Positions 16,081-25,652 are shown, counted from the stretch's first letter. The stretch: 64,000 nucleotides of DNA from Hydrogenophilus sp. (GCA_026416515.1 JAOAEZ010000002.1:1-64000), one strand, 5' to 3'. A program made the numbers and translations. Notes: generated by a model not told the origin, from the sequence alone.

Positions 16081-16473
16081 ATGGATAAGAGCAAGATTCG
16101 CTTTTTGGTGGTCGATGACTTTTCCACGATGCGCCGCATCGTACGCAATTTGCTGAAAGAGTTGGGTTACACCAATGTCGAAGAGGCAGAGGATGGACAG
16201 GCGGCGCTCCATAAGCTGGAAACGCAGCCGTTTGACTTTGTGGTGACCGACTGGAATATGCCCAATATGGATGGGCTGACGTTGCTGCGTAAGATCCGCA
16301 GCTCAGATAAACTCAAGCATCTGCCGGTGTTGATGATTACCGCCGAAGCTAAAAAGGAGAATATCATCGCAGCGGCACAGGCGGGTGCTTCGGGTTATAT
16401 CGTCAAGCCATTTACGGGAGCGGTGCTCGAGGAAAAGTTAAACCGCATTTTTGAGAAGATGGGACAGAAGTAG
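16081..16473 (+). CDS. cheY: chemotaxis response regulator CheY
   Basis: CheY carries the phosphoryl group from CheA to the flagellar switch (FliM/FliN). The 130-residue single-receiver protein begins [20 protein letters not shown], then [10 protein letters not shown], with acidic D12/D13, phospho-acceptor D57 ([10 protein letters not shown]), T87 (MITAEA) and K109 (IVKPF), all CheY-specific. ATG 16081 follows aaaggaagagggg. It is followed by its phosphatase gene cheZ after 13 bases. Confidence 0.97.
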   Translation: MDKSKIRFLVVDDFSTMRRIVRNLLKELGYTNVEEAEDGQAALHKLETQPFDFVVTDWNMPNMDGLTLLRKIRSSDKLKHLPVLMITAEAKKENIIAAAQAGASGYIVKPFTGAVLEEKLNRIFEKMGQK

Positions 16474-16486
16474 GGGGCGCCGAGTA

Positions 16487-17314
16487 ATGAAAAAGACAGA
16501 GAGTGGTGATAGCGAAGAGCTACAAGCGCTTTTTGACAGCATTGTCGGAGCCGCAGCGCCAAAGGGCGAGGAGGAACCCCCCCAGGAAGGAGACAGCGAA
16601 GAGCTGCAGGCGCTTTTCGACGCGGTGGCAGCCGAGTTCAGCGAGGCCGCTTCTGCGACCGGTTCTGGGGTGAGCGGGGAAGAGGGAGACGTTCTAACGC
16701 GTGAGCAACGCGATGAGCTCTACCGCCGTATCGGCCAGGTAGCGCGCAAGTTGCACGAAGCATTGAAGGAGCTCGGTTGCGAGAGCGTGGTGGTAGAGGC
16801 CGCGGAAAAGGTTCCCGATGCGCGTCAGCGACTGCAGTACATCGCCCAGAAGACGGAGGAGGCCGCAACCAAGGTGCTCAACGCCTGCGATATCGCCCAG
16901 CCGTTGCAAAAGGAGCTTGCAGAGAAGGCTCATGGATTGAAAGAGCAATGGGACCGCCTCTTCGCCAATCGACTTTCAGCGAGCGAATTCAAGAGCTTGG
17001 CGCGAGAAACCCATGCGTTTCTTATGACAGCTGAAGAAAATGCAAATTTAACGGCGCAGCAGCTGATGCAGATCATAATGGCTCAAGATTTTCAGGATCT
17101 AACCGGCCAGGTAATCAAAAAGGTGATCACAATTGTGGGTCGCATCGAAACCGAGTTGCTGCGAATCCTCATCGAAGCGATGCCCGAAGAGATCCGGCGG
17201 CAAAAGGTGGCTGAGGAGTCTTTGATGAACGGGCCGGCGATCGATCCAAAAGCCGAAGGCGTCGTGGCTTCGCAAGAGGAGGTCGATGAGCTGCTCAGCA
17301 GCCTCGGGTTCTGA
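16487..17314 (+). CDS. cheZ: CheY-P phosphatase CheZ with duplicated N-terminal motif
   Basis: CheZ dephosphorylates CheY-P. The 275-residue product has the catalytic segment AQDFQDLTGQVIKKV (Gln208) and the C-terminal CheY-docking peptide SQEEVDELLSSLGF (262-275). Unusually, the N-terminus carries GDSEELQALFD twice, at residues 7-17 and 35-45, in acidic low-complexity sequence. ATG 16487 is chosen over an in-frame start at 16451 inside cheY; the site is weak (gggggcgccgag). E. coli CheZ is 214 residues, so the extra length is mostly the repeated N-terminus. Confidence 0.95.
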   Translation: MKKTESGDSEELQALFDSIVGAAAPKGEEEPPQEGDSEELQALFDAVAAEFSEAASATGSGVSGEEGDVLTREQRDELYRRIGQVARKLHEALKELGCESVVVEAAEKVPDARQRLQYIAQKTEEAATKVLNACDIAQPLQKELAEKAHGLKEQWDRLFANRLSASEFKSLARETHAFLMTAEENANLTAQQLMQIIMAQDFQDLTGQVIKKVITIVGRIETELLRILIEAMPEEIRRQKVAEESLMNGPAIDPKAEGVVASQEEVDELLSSLGF

Positions 17315-17341
17315 GAGAGCGCAGCAGATAGGAGAGGAACG

Positions 17342-19285
17342 ATGAGCGATTTTGCGGGAATGCAGGACCTGCTGCAGGATTTTCTGGTTGAGGCAGAAGA
17401 TCTGCTTTCGGGAGTAGATAACCGTTTGGTGGAATTGGAGAAAAACCCCCAGGATCGCAATTTGTTGAACGAGATTTTTCGGGGGTTTCATACGATTAAG
17501 GGGGGCGCCGGTTTTCTCGGGGCAACCGAGCTTGTGAACTTGTGCCATTTGACGGAGAACCTTTTCGATAAACTGCGCAACGACCAGCTGCAGGTGACCC
17601 CTGTGGTGATGGATGTGATTTTGGAAGCAACGGCGGCGGTGCGCGAGATGTTCTCCTACTTGGAGCGGGGCGTACAGCCGCCCCCTGCCGATGAGGGATT
17701 GATCGAGCGGTTGCGCTTGGCGCTGGCGGGAAAGTTGACTGCTGAAACTGCAGCGGTAGCCCGCGCTGCCAATAAGAGTGGGGAGAGAGAAGAGGAGGGC
17801 CCCGATTGGGAGTTGCTCCATTCGGTGGTGACGGAGGAGGCGGCGGTTCCAGGGGAAAGAGGAGAGCAGCCGCCTGCGCAGGGTGGAACGAGAGGGGCAG
17901 CGGCCACTGGTCCGACAGCAGCAAAAGAGAATGGACAAACGGTGGAGAATGGCGCCGGTGGACAGGGTGAGGGCAGCAGCGAAGGGGCAGCTTTGCCCGT
18001 AGCCGCCCGTCGCCCAACGATGCCGGTTCCGGCGCGCAAAGGTACCGATAGCCGCGAACAGGGAATCCGGATCGATACCGCTCGTCTCGACCAGGTGTTG
18101 AATTTGGCGGGCGAGATCGGTTTGACCAAAAACCGTTTGACAGCATTGCGCAGCGATATCCTGGCAGGGAAGACCGACCCCGATACACTTCATGCGCTCG
18201 ATGTGTCGGTAAACCAGCTCGATCTCTTGGTTTCCGACTTACAGAATGCAGTGATGAAGACCCGCATGCAGCCGATTGGGCGCTTGTTTCAGAAGTATCC
18301 GCGAATCGCCCGCGATTTGGCACGCCAGCTCGGAAAGCAGATCGAGTTGGTGATTACCGGGGAGGAGACCGAGATCGATAAGACGATGATCGAGGATCTG
18401 TCAGATCCGTTGATCCATTTAATCCGCAACGCGGTGGACCACGGGATCGAGACGCCGGAAGAGCGGGTGGCAGCGGGGAAAAAACCGGAGGGGACGATCC
18501 ATCTCTCCGCAAAACAGGAGGGAGACCACATTTTGATTATCGTGGCCGATGACGGAAGGGGGATGAGCCCCGAGAAGTTGAGGGCCAAAGCAGTGGAAAA
18601 GGGGCTGATCTCGGCAGAAGAGGCGAATAACCTCGACGAACGGCAGAGCCTTAACTTGATCTTCCTGCCCGGCTTTTCAACCGCTACTAAAATCTCCGAC
18701 GTTTCCGGACGCGGCGTGGGGATGGATGTGGTGCGGACCAACATCACCAAACTTAACGGCACGATCGACGTTCAATCGGAGGCGGGCCGGGGGACAAGCT
18801 TTGTGATCAGTCTGCCCTTGACATTGGCGATTTTGCCGGTGTTGTTGGTGCGCCTTGGAGAACAGCCCTTCGCGGTGCCGTTGTCGATGGTGCGCGAAAT
18901 TTTGCCGATCAACCTCGACGAGGTACGAGAGGTCGGAGGTCGTTCGACATTGGTAGTGCGAGGCGAAGTGTTGCCGATTCTGCCGCTGCCGACCCTCCTC
19001 AATTGGCCACTGGAGCGAATGCCGAACTATGGGGTGTTGATGCAGATGGCGGAGTTTTCGTTCATCCTCGGGATCGATAGCTTTGCAGGCCGTGAGGATG
19101 CAGTGATTAAGTCGCTCGAGGATTTTCGACCAAAGGGGGTAGCAGGGGTGACCATCCTTTCCAATGGCCAAATCGTGTTGATCCTCGATATGAAGGAGCT
19201 ATTTGAGACGAGCACGGGGCGCTCGGGCGTCTCTAAAGCAGAACTGAAGCGCGTGGCCGATTTGAATAAAGAGGTTGCAGGTTAG
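17342..19285 (+). CDS. cheA: chemotaxis histidine kinase CheA
   Basis: CheA is the receptor-coupled kinase that phosphorylates CheY and CheV. Order in 647 residues: Hpt domain (8-110, FRGFHTIKGGAGFLG, His50), a Gly/Ala/Glu-rich linker (about 135-240), dimerisation helices (TARLDQVLNLAGEIGLTKNR), HATPase (LIRNAVDHGIETPEER, DDGRGM, SGRGVGMDVV) and a CheW-like domain. No recognisable P2 (CheY-binding) domain lies in the linker. ATG 17342 follows gataggagagg. The gene ends the che operon at a bidirectional terminator; cheW, cheR and cheB are not nearby. Confidence 0.97.
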   Translation: MSDFAGMQDLLQDFLVEAEDLLSGVDNRLVELEKNPQDRNLLNEIFRGFHTIKGGAGFLGATELVNLCHLTENLFDKLRNDQLQVTPVVMDVILEATAAVREMFSYLERGVQPPPADEGLIERLRLALAGKLTAETAAVARAANKSGEREEEGPDWELLHSVVTEEAAVPGERGEQPPAQGGTRGAAATGPTAAKENGQTVENGAGGQGEGSSEGAALPVAARRPTMPVPARKGTDSREQGIRIDTARLDQVLNLAGEIGLTKNRLTALRSDILAGKTDPDTLHALDVSVNQLDLLVSDLQNAVMKTRMQPIGRLFQKYPRIARDLARQLGKQIELVITGEETEIDKTMIEDLSDPLIHLIRNAVDHGIETPEERVAAGKKPEGTIHLSAKQEGDHILIIVADDGRGMSPEKLRAKAVEKGLISAEEANNLDERQSLNLIFLPGFSTATKISDVSGRGVGMDVVRTNITKLNGTIDVQSEAGRGTSFVISLPLTLAILPVLLVRLGEQPFAVPLSMVREILPINLDEVREVGGRSTLVVRGEVLPILPLPTLLNWPLERMPNYGVLMQMAEFSFILGIDSFAGREDAVIKSLEDFRPKGVAGVTILSNGQIVLILDMKELFETSTGRSGVSKAELKRVADLNKEVAG

Positions 19286-19304
19286 CGCAGCTAAAAAAAG
19301 AGGG

Positions 19305-19331
19305 GCCCGCGGTTCAAGACCGCGGGCTTTT
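19305..19331. terminator. bidirectional intrinsic terminator between cheA and sodB
   Basis: GCCCGCGGT (19305-19313) pairs with ACCGCGGGC (19319-19327), a 9-bp GC stem with a 5-base loop. TTTT follows on the plus strand (19328-19331), serving cheA. On the minus strand the stem is followed by CCCTCTTTTTTT (from 19304 to 19293), serving sodB. The convergent stops lie at 19285 and 19335. Confidence 0.9.
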
Positions 19332-19334
19332 GTG

Positions 19335-19922
19335 TTAACCCGCATAGTTTTGGGCCGCAAAATCCCAGTTGACGAGGTGGTCGAGGAACGCTTGAACGAA
19401 GTCAGGGCGCCGGTTGCGATAGTCAATATAATAGGCGTGTTCCCAGACGTCAAGCGTAAGAAGCGGAACGTCGCCGGTGGTGAGGGGAGTGCCGGCGGCG
19501 CCCATATTGACGATCTCTAGCGAGCCGTCTCCCTTTTTAACCAGCCATGTCCAGCCGGAGCCGAAGTTGCCGACTGCAGCGGCGTGAAAGGCTTTTTTGA
19601 AAGCGTCCATGCTTCCCCATTTGCTGAGGATCGCCTCCTTGAGGGGACCGGTCGGCTCACCTCCGCCTTGCGGTTTGAGACAGTTCCAGAAAAAGGTGTG
19701 ATTCCACGTTTGAGCGGCGTTGTTGTAGATCGGTCCAGGCGGGGCTTTTTGAACGATCGCTTCCAGCGGCATCGCTTCGAACTCGGTTCCAGCGATTAAA
19801 TTATTAAGATTATTAATATAGGCGAGATGGTGTTTACCGTGGTGATAGTCAAGCGTTTCGGCGCTCATATAGGGGGCAAGGGCCTCTTTGGGATAGGGAA
19901 GGGGGGGGAGTTGGTGTGCCAT
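19335..19922 (-). CDS. sodB: superoxide dismutase, iron type
   Basis: It converts superoxide to oxygen and peroxide in the cytoplasm. The 195-residue product has the metal ligands His27 (DYHHGKHH), His75 (AAQTWNHTFFWNCL), Asp158 and His162 (LDVWEHAYYIDYRN). The AAQTWNH form, with Gln71, and Gly-rich GNFGSGWTWL favour the Fe type over the Mn type, although cambialistic enzymes exist. ATG 19922 is preceded by AGGAGAG. It lies downstream of xseA but has a good promoter of its own in the xseA end. Confidence 0.96.
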   Translation of the reverse strand: MAHQLPPLPYPKEALAPYMSAETLDYHHGKHHLAYINNLNNLIAGTEFEAMPLEAIVQKAPPGPIYNNAAQTWNHTFFWNCLKPQGGGEPTGPLKEAILSKWGSMDAFKKAFHAAAVGNFGSGWTWLVKKGDGSLEIVNMGAAGTPLTTGDVPLLTLDVWEHAYYIDYRNRRPDFVQAFLDHLVNWDFAAQNYAG

Positions 19923-19954
19923 TGAACTCTCCTAAGCAAAGATATCAATATAGA

Positions 19955-19983
19955 ATTTTACTCAGAAATTCCAGATTCGGCAA
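19955..19983 (-). promoter_or_regulatory. sigma-70-type promoter of sodB
   Basis: On the minus strand TTGCCG (19983-19978) and TAAAAT (19960-19955) are separated by 17 bases and overlap the last codons and stop of xseA. Transcription would begin near 19948, about 26 bases before the sodB ATG. No Fur box was recognised. Confidence 0.55.
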
Positions 19984-21568
19984 TTGCAGTCGAGAGATTG
20001 CCCGCGGAGGGGCGAAGAGAGGGAATCGATGAGGGAGCAGAAGCGGTGGCAGTAGCGACTATGGCGCCATCGCACCAGTGAAGGACCAAGCGCGCTGGCA
20101 GGGAGAGCTGGGCAGCGCGGGTGATGAGGTTGCCTTGCTCGGTTGCGATCAGAGCATAGCCGCGCTCGAGGACCGCCATGGGGCTGAGGGCTTCAAGCGC
20201 CGCCTGGAGCGCGGCGACCTGCAGCGCCAGCGCCGCCAGATCAGGGCGGGCGTGATCAAGGGCGTGTCGCCGGTGGAAGAGGTGGTGAGCGAGCCGGGCG
20301 GGGTCAGGGCGACTGGCAGTGAGGCGAAGAAAGAGCGCGTGAAGGGCAGCACGCAACAGCCGAGGGGTAGGAGTGGCCGCGCGGAGGCGGGTCTCTAAGG
20401 CTGCCGTGCACCGCAACGCTCCCCGCAGGTCAGGGACTGCTTGATGGAGGCGATGAGCGAGTTGAGTAGTCTGTTGACGGTGATGGGAGAGACAAACGGT
20501 GGGGGAAACTAACCGCTGACGAAGCGTATCGGCGCGGTGACGCGCCCGATGGAGATTTTGTTGGAGAAGATGGATGAGCCGCTGCCGGAGCGCGGTGAAG
20601 AGGAGGTGGGCTTGGCGAATTTGACGGTGAGGGGCGTGATGGCGCAACGCCCGTTCGTTCCAGTCGAAACGCTGCGCTGCTTCGCGCAAGTAGGAGCGGA
20701 TAGAGCGCTCGAGGTTCCGAAAGAGGGTGGAGAGACGGGCGGGGACTTCGACCCAGTGTTGGGAGAGAAGGACGGCGGCGCCTGTCGGCGTAGGAGCCCT
20801 TAGGTCGGCGACAAAGTCGGCGATGGTGGTGTCGGTCTCATGACCGATTCCGGTAATCACAGGGATAGGGGAGGCCGCGATGGCGCGCGCGACCGCTTCG
20901 TCGTTAAAGGCGGCAAGGTCTTCCGCGCTGCCTCCGCCGCGAACAAGAAGAACGACTTCTAAAGCAAGTTGTCGGTAAGAACGGCGGAGCTGTGAAAAGG
21001 CAGCAACGATCGCTTCCGGGGCTTGCGCCCCTTGAACGAGGGTCTCGATGAGGATGAGGGAGATCATCGGCGCCCGCATCGCGAGGGTACGGAGAACATC
21101 TTGCAGAGCGTCGGCATGGGCGCTGGTGATGATCGCGACCCGGTAAGGGTAGGGGGGAATAGGACGCTTGCGTTCAGGGGCGAAGAGGCCTTCGGCTTCA
21201 AGCTTGGCTTTGGTTTCGAGAAAACGGAGATACCAGCTGCCCGCTCCCGCAGGACGAAGGGCGACGACATCGAGTTGATAGATGCTTTGGGGCGCGTAGG
21301 TGGTAATGGCGCCGAAGGCTTCGACTAGGTCGCCATTTTTGGGGAGGGATATATTCCGCTGACGCGACCGCCAGAGCGTGCAGCGCAACGCGGCGTCGCC
21401 CTCTTTGAGGGTGAAGTAGCAGTGGCCCGAGGGAGCATAACTCAGGTTGCTAACCTCCCCTCGCACCCAGAGGGGAGAGGGAAGGTGCGTTTCAAGGGCT
21501 GAACGGATGACTCCAGCAAGTTGGGAGACGGTATAAATGAGGAAGGGATGAGCAGGATTTGAATCCAA
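19958..21568 (-). CDS. xseA: exodeoxyribonuclease VII large subunit
   Basis: XseA with XseB degrades single-stranded DNA from both ends. The 536-residue product has the N-terminal OB fold (YTVSQLAGVIRSALE, WVRGEVSNLSYAPSGHCYFT, LKEGDAALRC) and the catalytic region (VAIITSAHADALQDVLRTL, VVLLVRGGGSAEDLAAFNDE, IPVITGIGHETDTTIADFVA, LRAPTPTGAA). It is longer than E. coli XseA (456) because of a His/Arg/Leu-rich helical region and a Ser/Ala tail. The start is a TTG at 21568 with GGAGAG seven bases upstream; no earlier ATG fits. xseB is not in the window. Confidence 0.94.
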   Translation of the reverse strand: MDSNPAHPFLIYTVSQLAGVIRSALETHLPSPLWVRGEVSNLSYAPSGHCYFTLKEGDAALRCTLWRSRQRNISLPKNGDLVEAFGAITTYAPQSIYQLDVVALRPAGAGSWYLRFLETKAKLEAEGLFAPERKRPIPPYPYRVAIITSAHADALQDVLRTLAMRAPMISLILIETLVQGAQAPEAIVAAFSQLRRSYRQLALEVVLLVRGGGSAEDLAAFNDEAVARAIAASPIPVITGIGHETDTTIADFVADLRAPTPTGAAVLLSQHWVEVPARLSTLFRNLERSIRSYLREAAQRFDWNERALRHHAPHRQIRQAHLLFTALRQRLIHLLQQNLHRARHRADTLRQRLVSPTVCLSHHRQQTTQLAHRLHQAVPDLRGALRCTAALETRLRAATPTPRLLRAALHALFLRLTASRPDPARLAHHLFHRRHALDHARPDLAALALQVAALQAALEALSPMAVLERGYALIATEQGNLITRAAQLSLPARLVLHWCDGAIVATATASAPSSIPSLRPSAGNLSTAIAESGISE

Positions 21569-21690
21569 GGTACTCTCCGGGAAGTCCGAGAACTGATCTT
21601 AAAAATCTTAGCGCAGAATCAACGTTCGTTCAGAAGCACAAAGGGCGCAAAGTTTGCCATAATCAGGAAGATTCGTATGGAGCGTGAAAC

Positions 21691-22785
21691 ATGCACGTTG
21701 TGTCGTTCGAAACGTCAAACATCGAGTCTTTAGAGACTGCAATGGAGCAGACTCGCAGTGAAGAAGTCAAAGGGATTGTTCTGTTTTTAGCAGAGGGTAA
21801 TGGGTGGGATGATAGGCAATTGACTCAGTGGGCTACAGCCCAGCGATTCCCGGTGGCAGGGGGAATCTTTCCCCGAGTGATCGCTAAGGGGAAGATTTTA
21901 ACCGAGGGGGGGGTAGTGGTGGGATGGCCGCGACCACTCGAGCTACACCGGGTGGCGATGACGGAGAAGCCTCTGCTGCCGGAGGCCTTGCGAGAGGCAA
22001 GCCCGGGGACGGTTTTTGTGGTGTTGATCGATGGGCTTTCACCGTATGTTCGGCCACTGATCGAGACATTGTACGATGAACTAGGGATTGAGTTGAGGTA
22101 TATAGGGGGAGGGGCGGGATCATTGACCCTTCGGCAACAGCCTTGCTTGGTGACGCCCGAGGGAGTGGTCCAAGGTGAGGCTTTGCTGATCTCATTGGGG
22201 AGTCGGGCAGCGATCGCCGTGCGCCATGGCTGGCAGCCGTTGTCGAAGGAGCTGATTTTCGAGGCGACCGAGAGCGAGGGAAACACAGTGGTATCGTTCG
22301 ATTGGGAGCCCGCATTGAGCGTCTATCGCCGTTTCGTCGAGCCGCGCGCAGGGGTTGCGATCTCCTCAGAGAATTTTTTTTCCGTAGCCCAGGCTTACCC
22401 GTTGGGGTTGGTGCGCCCCTCAGGGGAGTTTGTGGTGCGCGACCCGATCCGGATCGAGGGGGAGCGATTGGTCTGTGTGGGACCGGTGCCGGCGGGGAGT
22501 ACCGTGACGATTTTGCAGGGGAATCCGGAGATGCTTCTAGCGGCAGCTGAGGGGGTAACGCACGCTGCTCAGAGTGCCGCATCTTTTCCAGTACAGGGAC
22601 GACTGGTCTTCGATTGCATTTCCCGGGCGCTCTTTTTGCGGGGGCAGTTCGGCGAAGAGTTGGCGCGCTTGATTCCCGATGATTTGCCGACAGCCGGCGC
22701 TTTGACGTTAGGGGAGATCGCTTTTACCCAGCGCGAGGGGCTGCAGTTTTACAATAAAACCGCCGTGGTGGGGTTGGTGGGCTAG
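21691..22785 (+). CDS. FIST-domain sensor protein (NosP-like candidate)
   Basis: The 364-residue soluble protein matches the FIST layout: a FIST_N part (about 25-210: KGIVLFLAEGN, PVAGGIFPRV, GGGAGSLTLRQQPC) and a FIST_C part (about 215-360: LGLVRPSGEFVVRDPIRIEG, DCISRALFL, GEIAF...FYNKTAVVGL). FIST proteins sense small ligands, and the NosP subgroup binds haem and nitric oxide and controls a neighbouring hybrid kinase. Here a PAS hybrid kinase gene follows after 35 bases, which is the NosP-NahK arrangement. Histidines at 86, 179 and 291 could be considered as haem ligands, but I cannot say which. ATG 21691 has tggagcg upstream. Confidence 0.85.
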   Translation: MHVVSFETSNIESLETAMEQTRSEEVKGIVLFLAEGNGWDDRQLTQWATAQRFPVAGGIFPRVIAKGKILTEGGVVVGWPRPLELHRVAMTEKPLLPEALREASPGTVFVVLIDGLSPYVRPLIETLYDELGIELRYIGGGAGSLTLRQQPCLVTPEGVVQGEALLISLGSRAAIAVRHGWQPLSKELIFEATESEGNTVVSFDWEPALSVYRRFVEPRAGVAISSENFFSVAQAYPLGLVRPSGEFVVRDPIRIEGERLVCVGPVPAGSTVTILQGNPEMLLAAAEGVTHAAQSAASFPVQGRLVFDCISRALFLRGQFGEELARLIPDDLPTAGALTLGEIAFTQREGLQFYNKTAVVGLVG

Positions 22786-22820
22786 CGAGAAATGGTGCAG
22801 ATAGGGTCAGAAAGGTACAG

Positions 22821-25652
22821 ATGAATTCAGAAAGTTTATTGGCTCATTGGCGTGCTGTTCTGTTAGAGCTTCTGCTGGAGGTAGGGCAGAGCCTCGATGC
22901 GGCGGAGGAGCAGCGACGATTTGTAAGCGGGGTGATGAGTCGATTGGCACCGTTGGCGTGCGCCTTTGTCCGCGAGGGTCCGGCAGTGCATTTCGAGGCG
23001 ATTCCTCGTCGTTTCCCGTGGGAGAGATACTGGCGAGCATTACGCGAGAGAAAGGGGGAGGAAACAGGGTTTTGGACAGAGGGATTGCCCGATGGCTCTG
23101 TCGCCCATGTTTGGCCGTTGCGCTTGGGGGAGTGGTTCGTGATCGTGACGGCAAACAGCGAGAGATACCCAGAGGCAGCGATGCGCGAGCTGCAGCGGTT
23201 GCTTCAGCGAGTGGCTATAACCCTGACCGCATGCGATCAGCACCGTATGGTTCAGGAGTTGGCGGCGGCAAAGAGGATCCACGATCGGCTCTTCGAGCTG
23301 AGCCCAGGCGCGATTGTGGTGACAGATCCCCAACAGAGGATCGTCGATGTAAACTCTGCTTTTTCCCGGATCACCGGCTATACGCGAGAGGAGGTAATCG
23401 GTAAAACCCCCAGGATATTGTCTTCCGGGCGCCACGACCGCGCCTTTTACGCGAGGATGTGGGCTTCGATCAATACTCGTGGCCATTGGGTAGGGGAGAT
23501 TTGGAACCGAAAAAAGGATGGTTCTCTCTACCCCGAGCTGCTGACGGTGGTGGCGGTTCCCGATGAACAAGGGATTGTGCAGGGATACGTGGCGGTTTTT
23601 ACGGAGATCAGCGAGCAGAAACAGCGCGAACAGGAGTTGGTGCGTCTGCAGTATGAGCTGCGGCGAAGCAACGACTACCTTCAGGCGATCCTCGATCATT
23701 TGGGAGAGGGAATCTATACCCTCGATGATCGCGGGCGCTGTACCTTTTTCAATGCCGCTGCTTCTCAGATCTTAGGATGGCGTAGCGAAGAGGTTTTGGG
23801 GAAAAACCTCCACGATTTGATCCATCACCATACCGCTGAGGGGCGCTTTGTGCCGGCAGAGGAGTGCGTTATCCGCCGGGCGTTTTTAGAGGGAAGGGTT
23901 TACCGCTCGGAGAACGAGACCTTTTGGCATAAGAGCGGGAAACCCATTCCGGTGCGGGTGGTGGCGGCACCTCTTTACCGCGATGGCAAGATTGTGGCGT
24001 CGGTGGCTGTTTTCGACGATATTACGAAACAGAAGGAGATCGAGGCTCAATTGCGCCGCGCAAAGGAGGAGGCAGAGCGACTGGCAAAGATGAAGAGCGA
24101 GTTTTTGTCGGTGATGTCGCACGAGATCCGCACCCCCTTGAACGGAGTGATCGGGGCGATCGATTTGTTGTTGGGAACGCCTCTCGATAACGAGCAGCAG
24201 GATTACGCCCGAACAATCCGCGCGTCAGCGGAGACCCTTTTGTCGGTAATCAACGATATCCTCGATTTTTCAAAATTGGAGGCAGGGGCTGTGACGTTGG
24301 AGTCGCTGCCCGTTTCGTTGGAGGATTTGGCGAAGACGGTGATCGAGATCGCCCGCCCGTTGGTGAAGCACAAGCCAGTGGCCCTGCAGTTAGCGTTGTC
24401 CGAACCGCTGCCAGTGGTGCAGACCGATGCGGTGCGGTTGCGGCAGGTTTTGTTGAACTTGGTTTCCAATGCGTGTAAGTTTACGCCCAAAGGGGCAGTG
24501 ACGGTGACCGTTGAGGAGGTCGATCGCCAGCAGGATCGAGCGACAATCCAGTTCTCGGTGCGTGATACCGGCGTAGGGATGACTCCAGAGGTGCAGGCAC
24601 GCCTTTTTCAGCCTTTTGAGCAGGGAGATTCATCAGTAACCCGCCGATTTGGAGGGACAGGGTTGGGGTTGGCGATTGTCAAGCGAATCGTCGATTTGAT
24701 GGGGGGAACGATCGCTGTACAAAGCACACCGGGGGAGGGAGCGACGTTTACGGTGAGGGTGGCGTTTCCTCTAGCGGCGGCAGCCGGGGGGGCGAGCGCC
24801 CGCCAGCAGGTAGAGCAGAGTGTGGGGGGAGGAGGGTACGCGGAGGATGCGAAAGGGATATGGAACGGTGTGCGGGTGTTGCTGGTGGAGGATAACCCCG
24901 TAAACCAGCGGGTTGCAGCGCGTATGTTGGAGAGGTTGGGGTTGGAGGTGACCGTAGCGGGGAATGGCGAAGAGGCGCTCGCCCGCTATGCCGAGGAGAA
25001 ACCGCGGTTGATTTTTATGGATTGCCAAATGCCTGTGATGGATGGTTTCGCGGCAACCGCAGCGCTGCGAAGCCAATGGGGAAAGGAGCCTCCCCCTGTG
25101 ATCGTGGCATTGACGGCCAACGCTTCCGAGGAGGATCGGCAGCGTTGCTTGGCGGCGGGGATGGATGATTATTTGGCTAAACCGGTGACCTTGGCAGGAA
25201 TCGAGAGCGTGCTCGTACGGTGGCGGGCAATGTTGGAAACACGTGCTGGAACAGAGGAGGAGCAGGAAGAGGAGCAGGTAGAGCCGAGACACGCGACAGA
25301 GAGAGAGGAGATTCCGCTGCTGAATGAGAACCGTTTGACCGAGCTGTTTGGCGATGATAAGGCGCTGATAAAAGAGATTTTTTCTTTGTTCGTGGCGTCA
25401 GCGAAGGGAGCACTGGCACGCTTGGGTGTGGCTTTGGCAGTTGAGCCACCTCAGTGGGAGGCAATCCCGCCTATCGCCCATGAACTGCAGGGGGCAGGGG
25501 GAAATGTGGGCGCCGAACAGGTGGTTGCAGTGGCTAAACGCTTATCGACAGCAGCAAAGGCTAAAGATCGCGCCGAGGTGACCGCCGCCCGCGATAGGCT
25601 GGCGGTATGTTTGAGAGAGATCGAGGAGTGGGTAAGGGGGTTAGAGGGGTAG
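22821..25652 (+). CDS. PAS-PAS hybrid histidine kinase with receiver and Hpt
   Basis: This is a 943-residue soluble phosphorelay kinase with no membrane segment. Residues 1-150 are unassigned. PAS 1 (about 155-270: SPGAIVVTDPQQRIVDVNSA, FSRITGYTREEVIGKTPRIL) and PAS 2 (285-405) follow. HisKA has His434 (VMSHEIRTPLNG), and HATPase has NLVSNACKF, DTGVGM and GGTGLGLAI. The receiver (686-802) has Asp734 (MDCQMPVMDG), and a C-terminal Hpt has His887 (AHELQGAGGNVGA). Its full relay can thus run within one protein. It sits between a FIST sensor and a receiver-HD-GYP gene. The ATG at 22821 has only a weak site (gaaaggtacag). Confidence 0.94.
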   Translation: MNSESLLAHWRAVLLELLLEVGQSLDAAEEQRRFVSGVMSRLAPLACAFVREGPAVHFEAIPRRFPWERYWRALRERKGEETGFWTEGLPDGSVAHVWPLRLGEWFVIVTANSERYPEAAMRELQRLLQRVAITLTACDQHRMVQELAAAKRIHDRLFELSPGAIVVTDPQQRIVDVNSAFSRITGYTREEVIGKTPRILSSGRHDRAFYARMWASINTRGHWVGEIWNRKKDGSLYPELLTVVAVPDEQGIVQGYVAVFTEISEQKQREQELVRLQYELRRSNDYLQAILDHLGEGIYTLDDRGRCTFFNAAASQILGWRSEEVLGKNLHDLIHHHTAEGRFVPAEECVIRRAFLEGRVYRSENETFWHKSGKPIPVRVVAAPLYRDGKIVASVAVFDDITKQKEIEAQLRRAKEEAERLAKMKSEFLSVMSHEIRTPLNGVIGAIDLLLGTPLDNEQQDYARTIRASAETLLSVINDILDFSKLEAGAVTLESLPVSLEDLAKTVIEIARPLVKHKPVALQLALSEPLPVVQTDAVRLRQVLLNLVSNACKFTPKGAVTVTVEEVDRQQDRATIQFSVRDTGVGMTPEVQARLFQPFEQGDSSVTRRFGGTGLGLAIVKRIVDLMGGTIAVQSTPGEGATFTVRVAFPLAAAAGGASARQQVEQSVGGGGYAEDAKGIWNGVRVLLVEDNPVNQRVAARMLERLGLEVTVAGNGEEALARYAEEKPRLIFMDCQMPVMDGFAATAALRSQWGKEPPPVIVALTANASEEDRQRCLAAGMDDYLAKPVTLAGIESVLVRWRAMLETRAGTEEEQEEEQVEPRHATEREEIPLLNENRLTELFGDDKALIKEIFSLFVASAKGALARLGVALAVEPPQWEAIPPIAHELQGAGGNVGAEQVVAVAKRLSTAAKAKDRAEVTAARDRLAVCLREIEEWVRGLEG

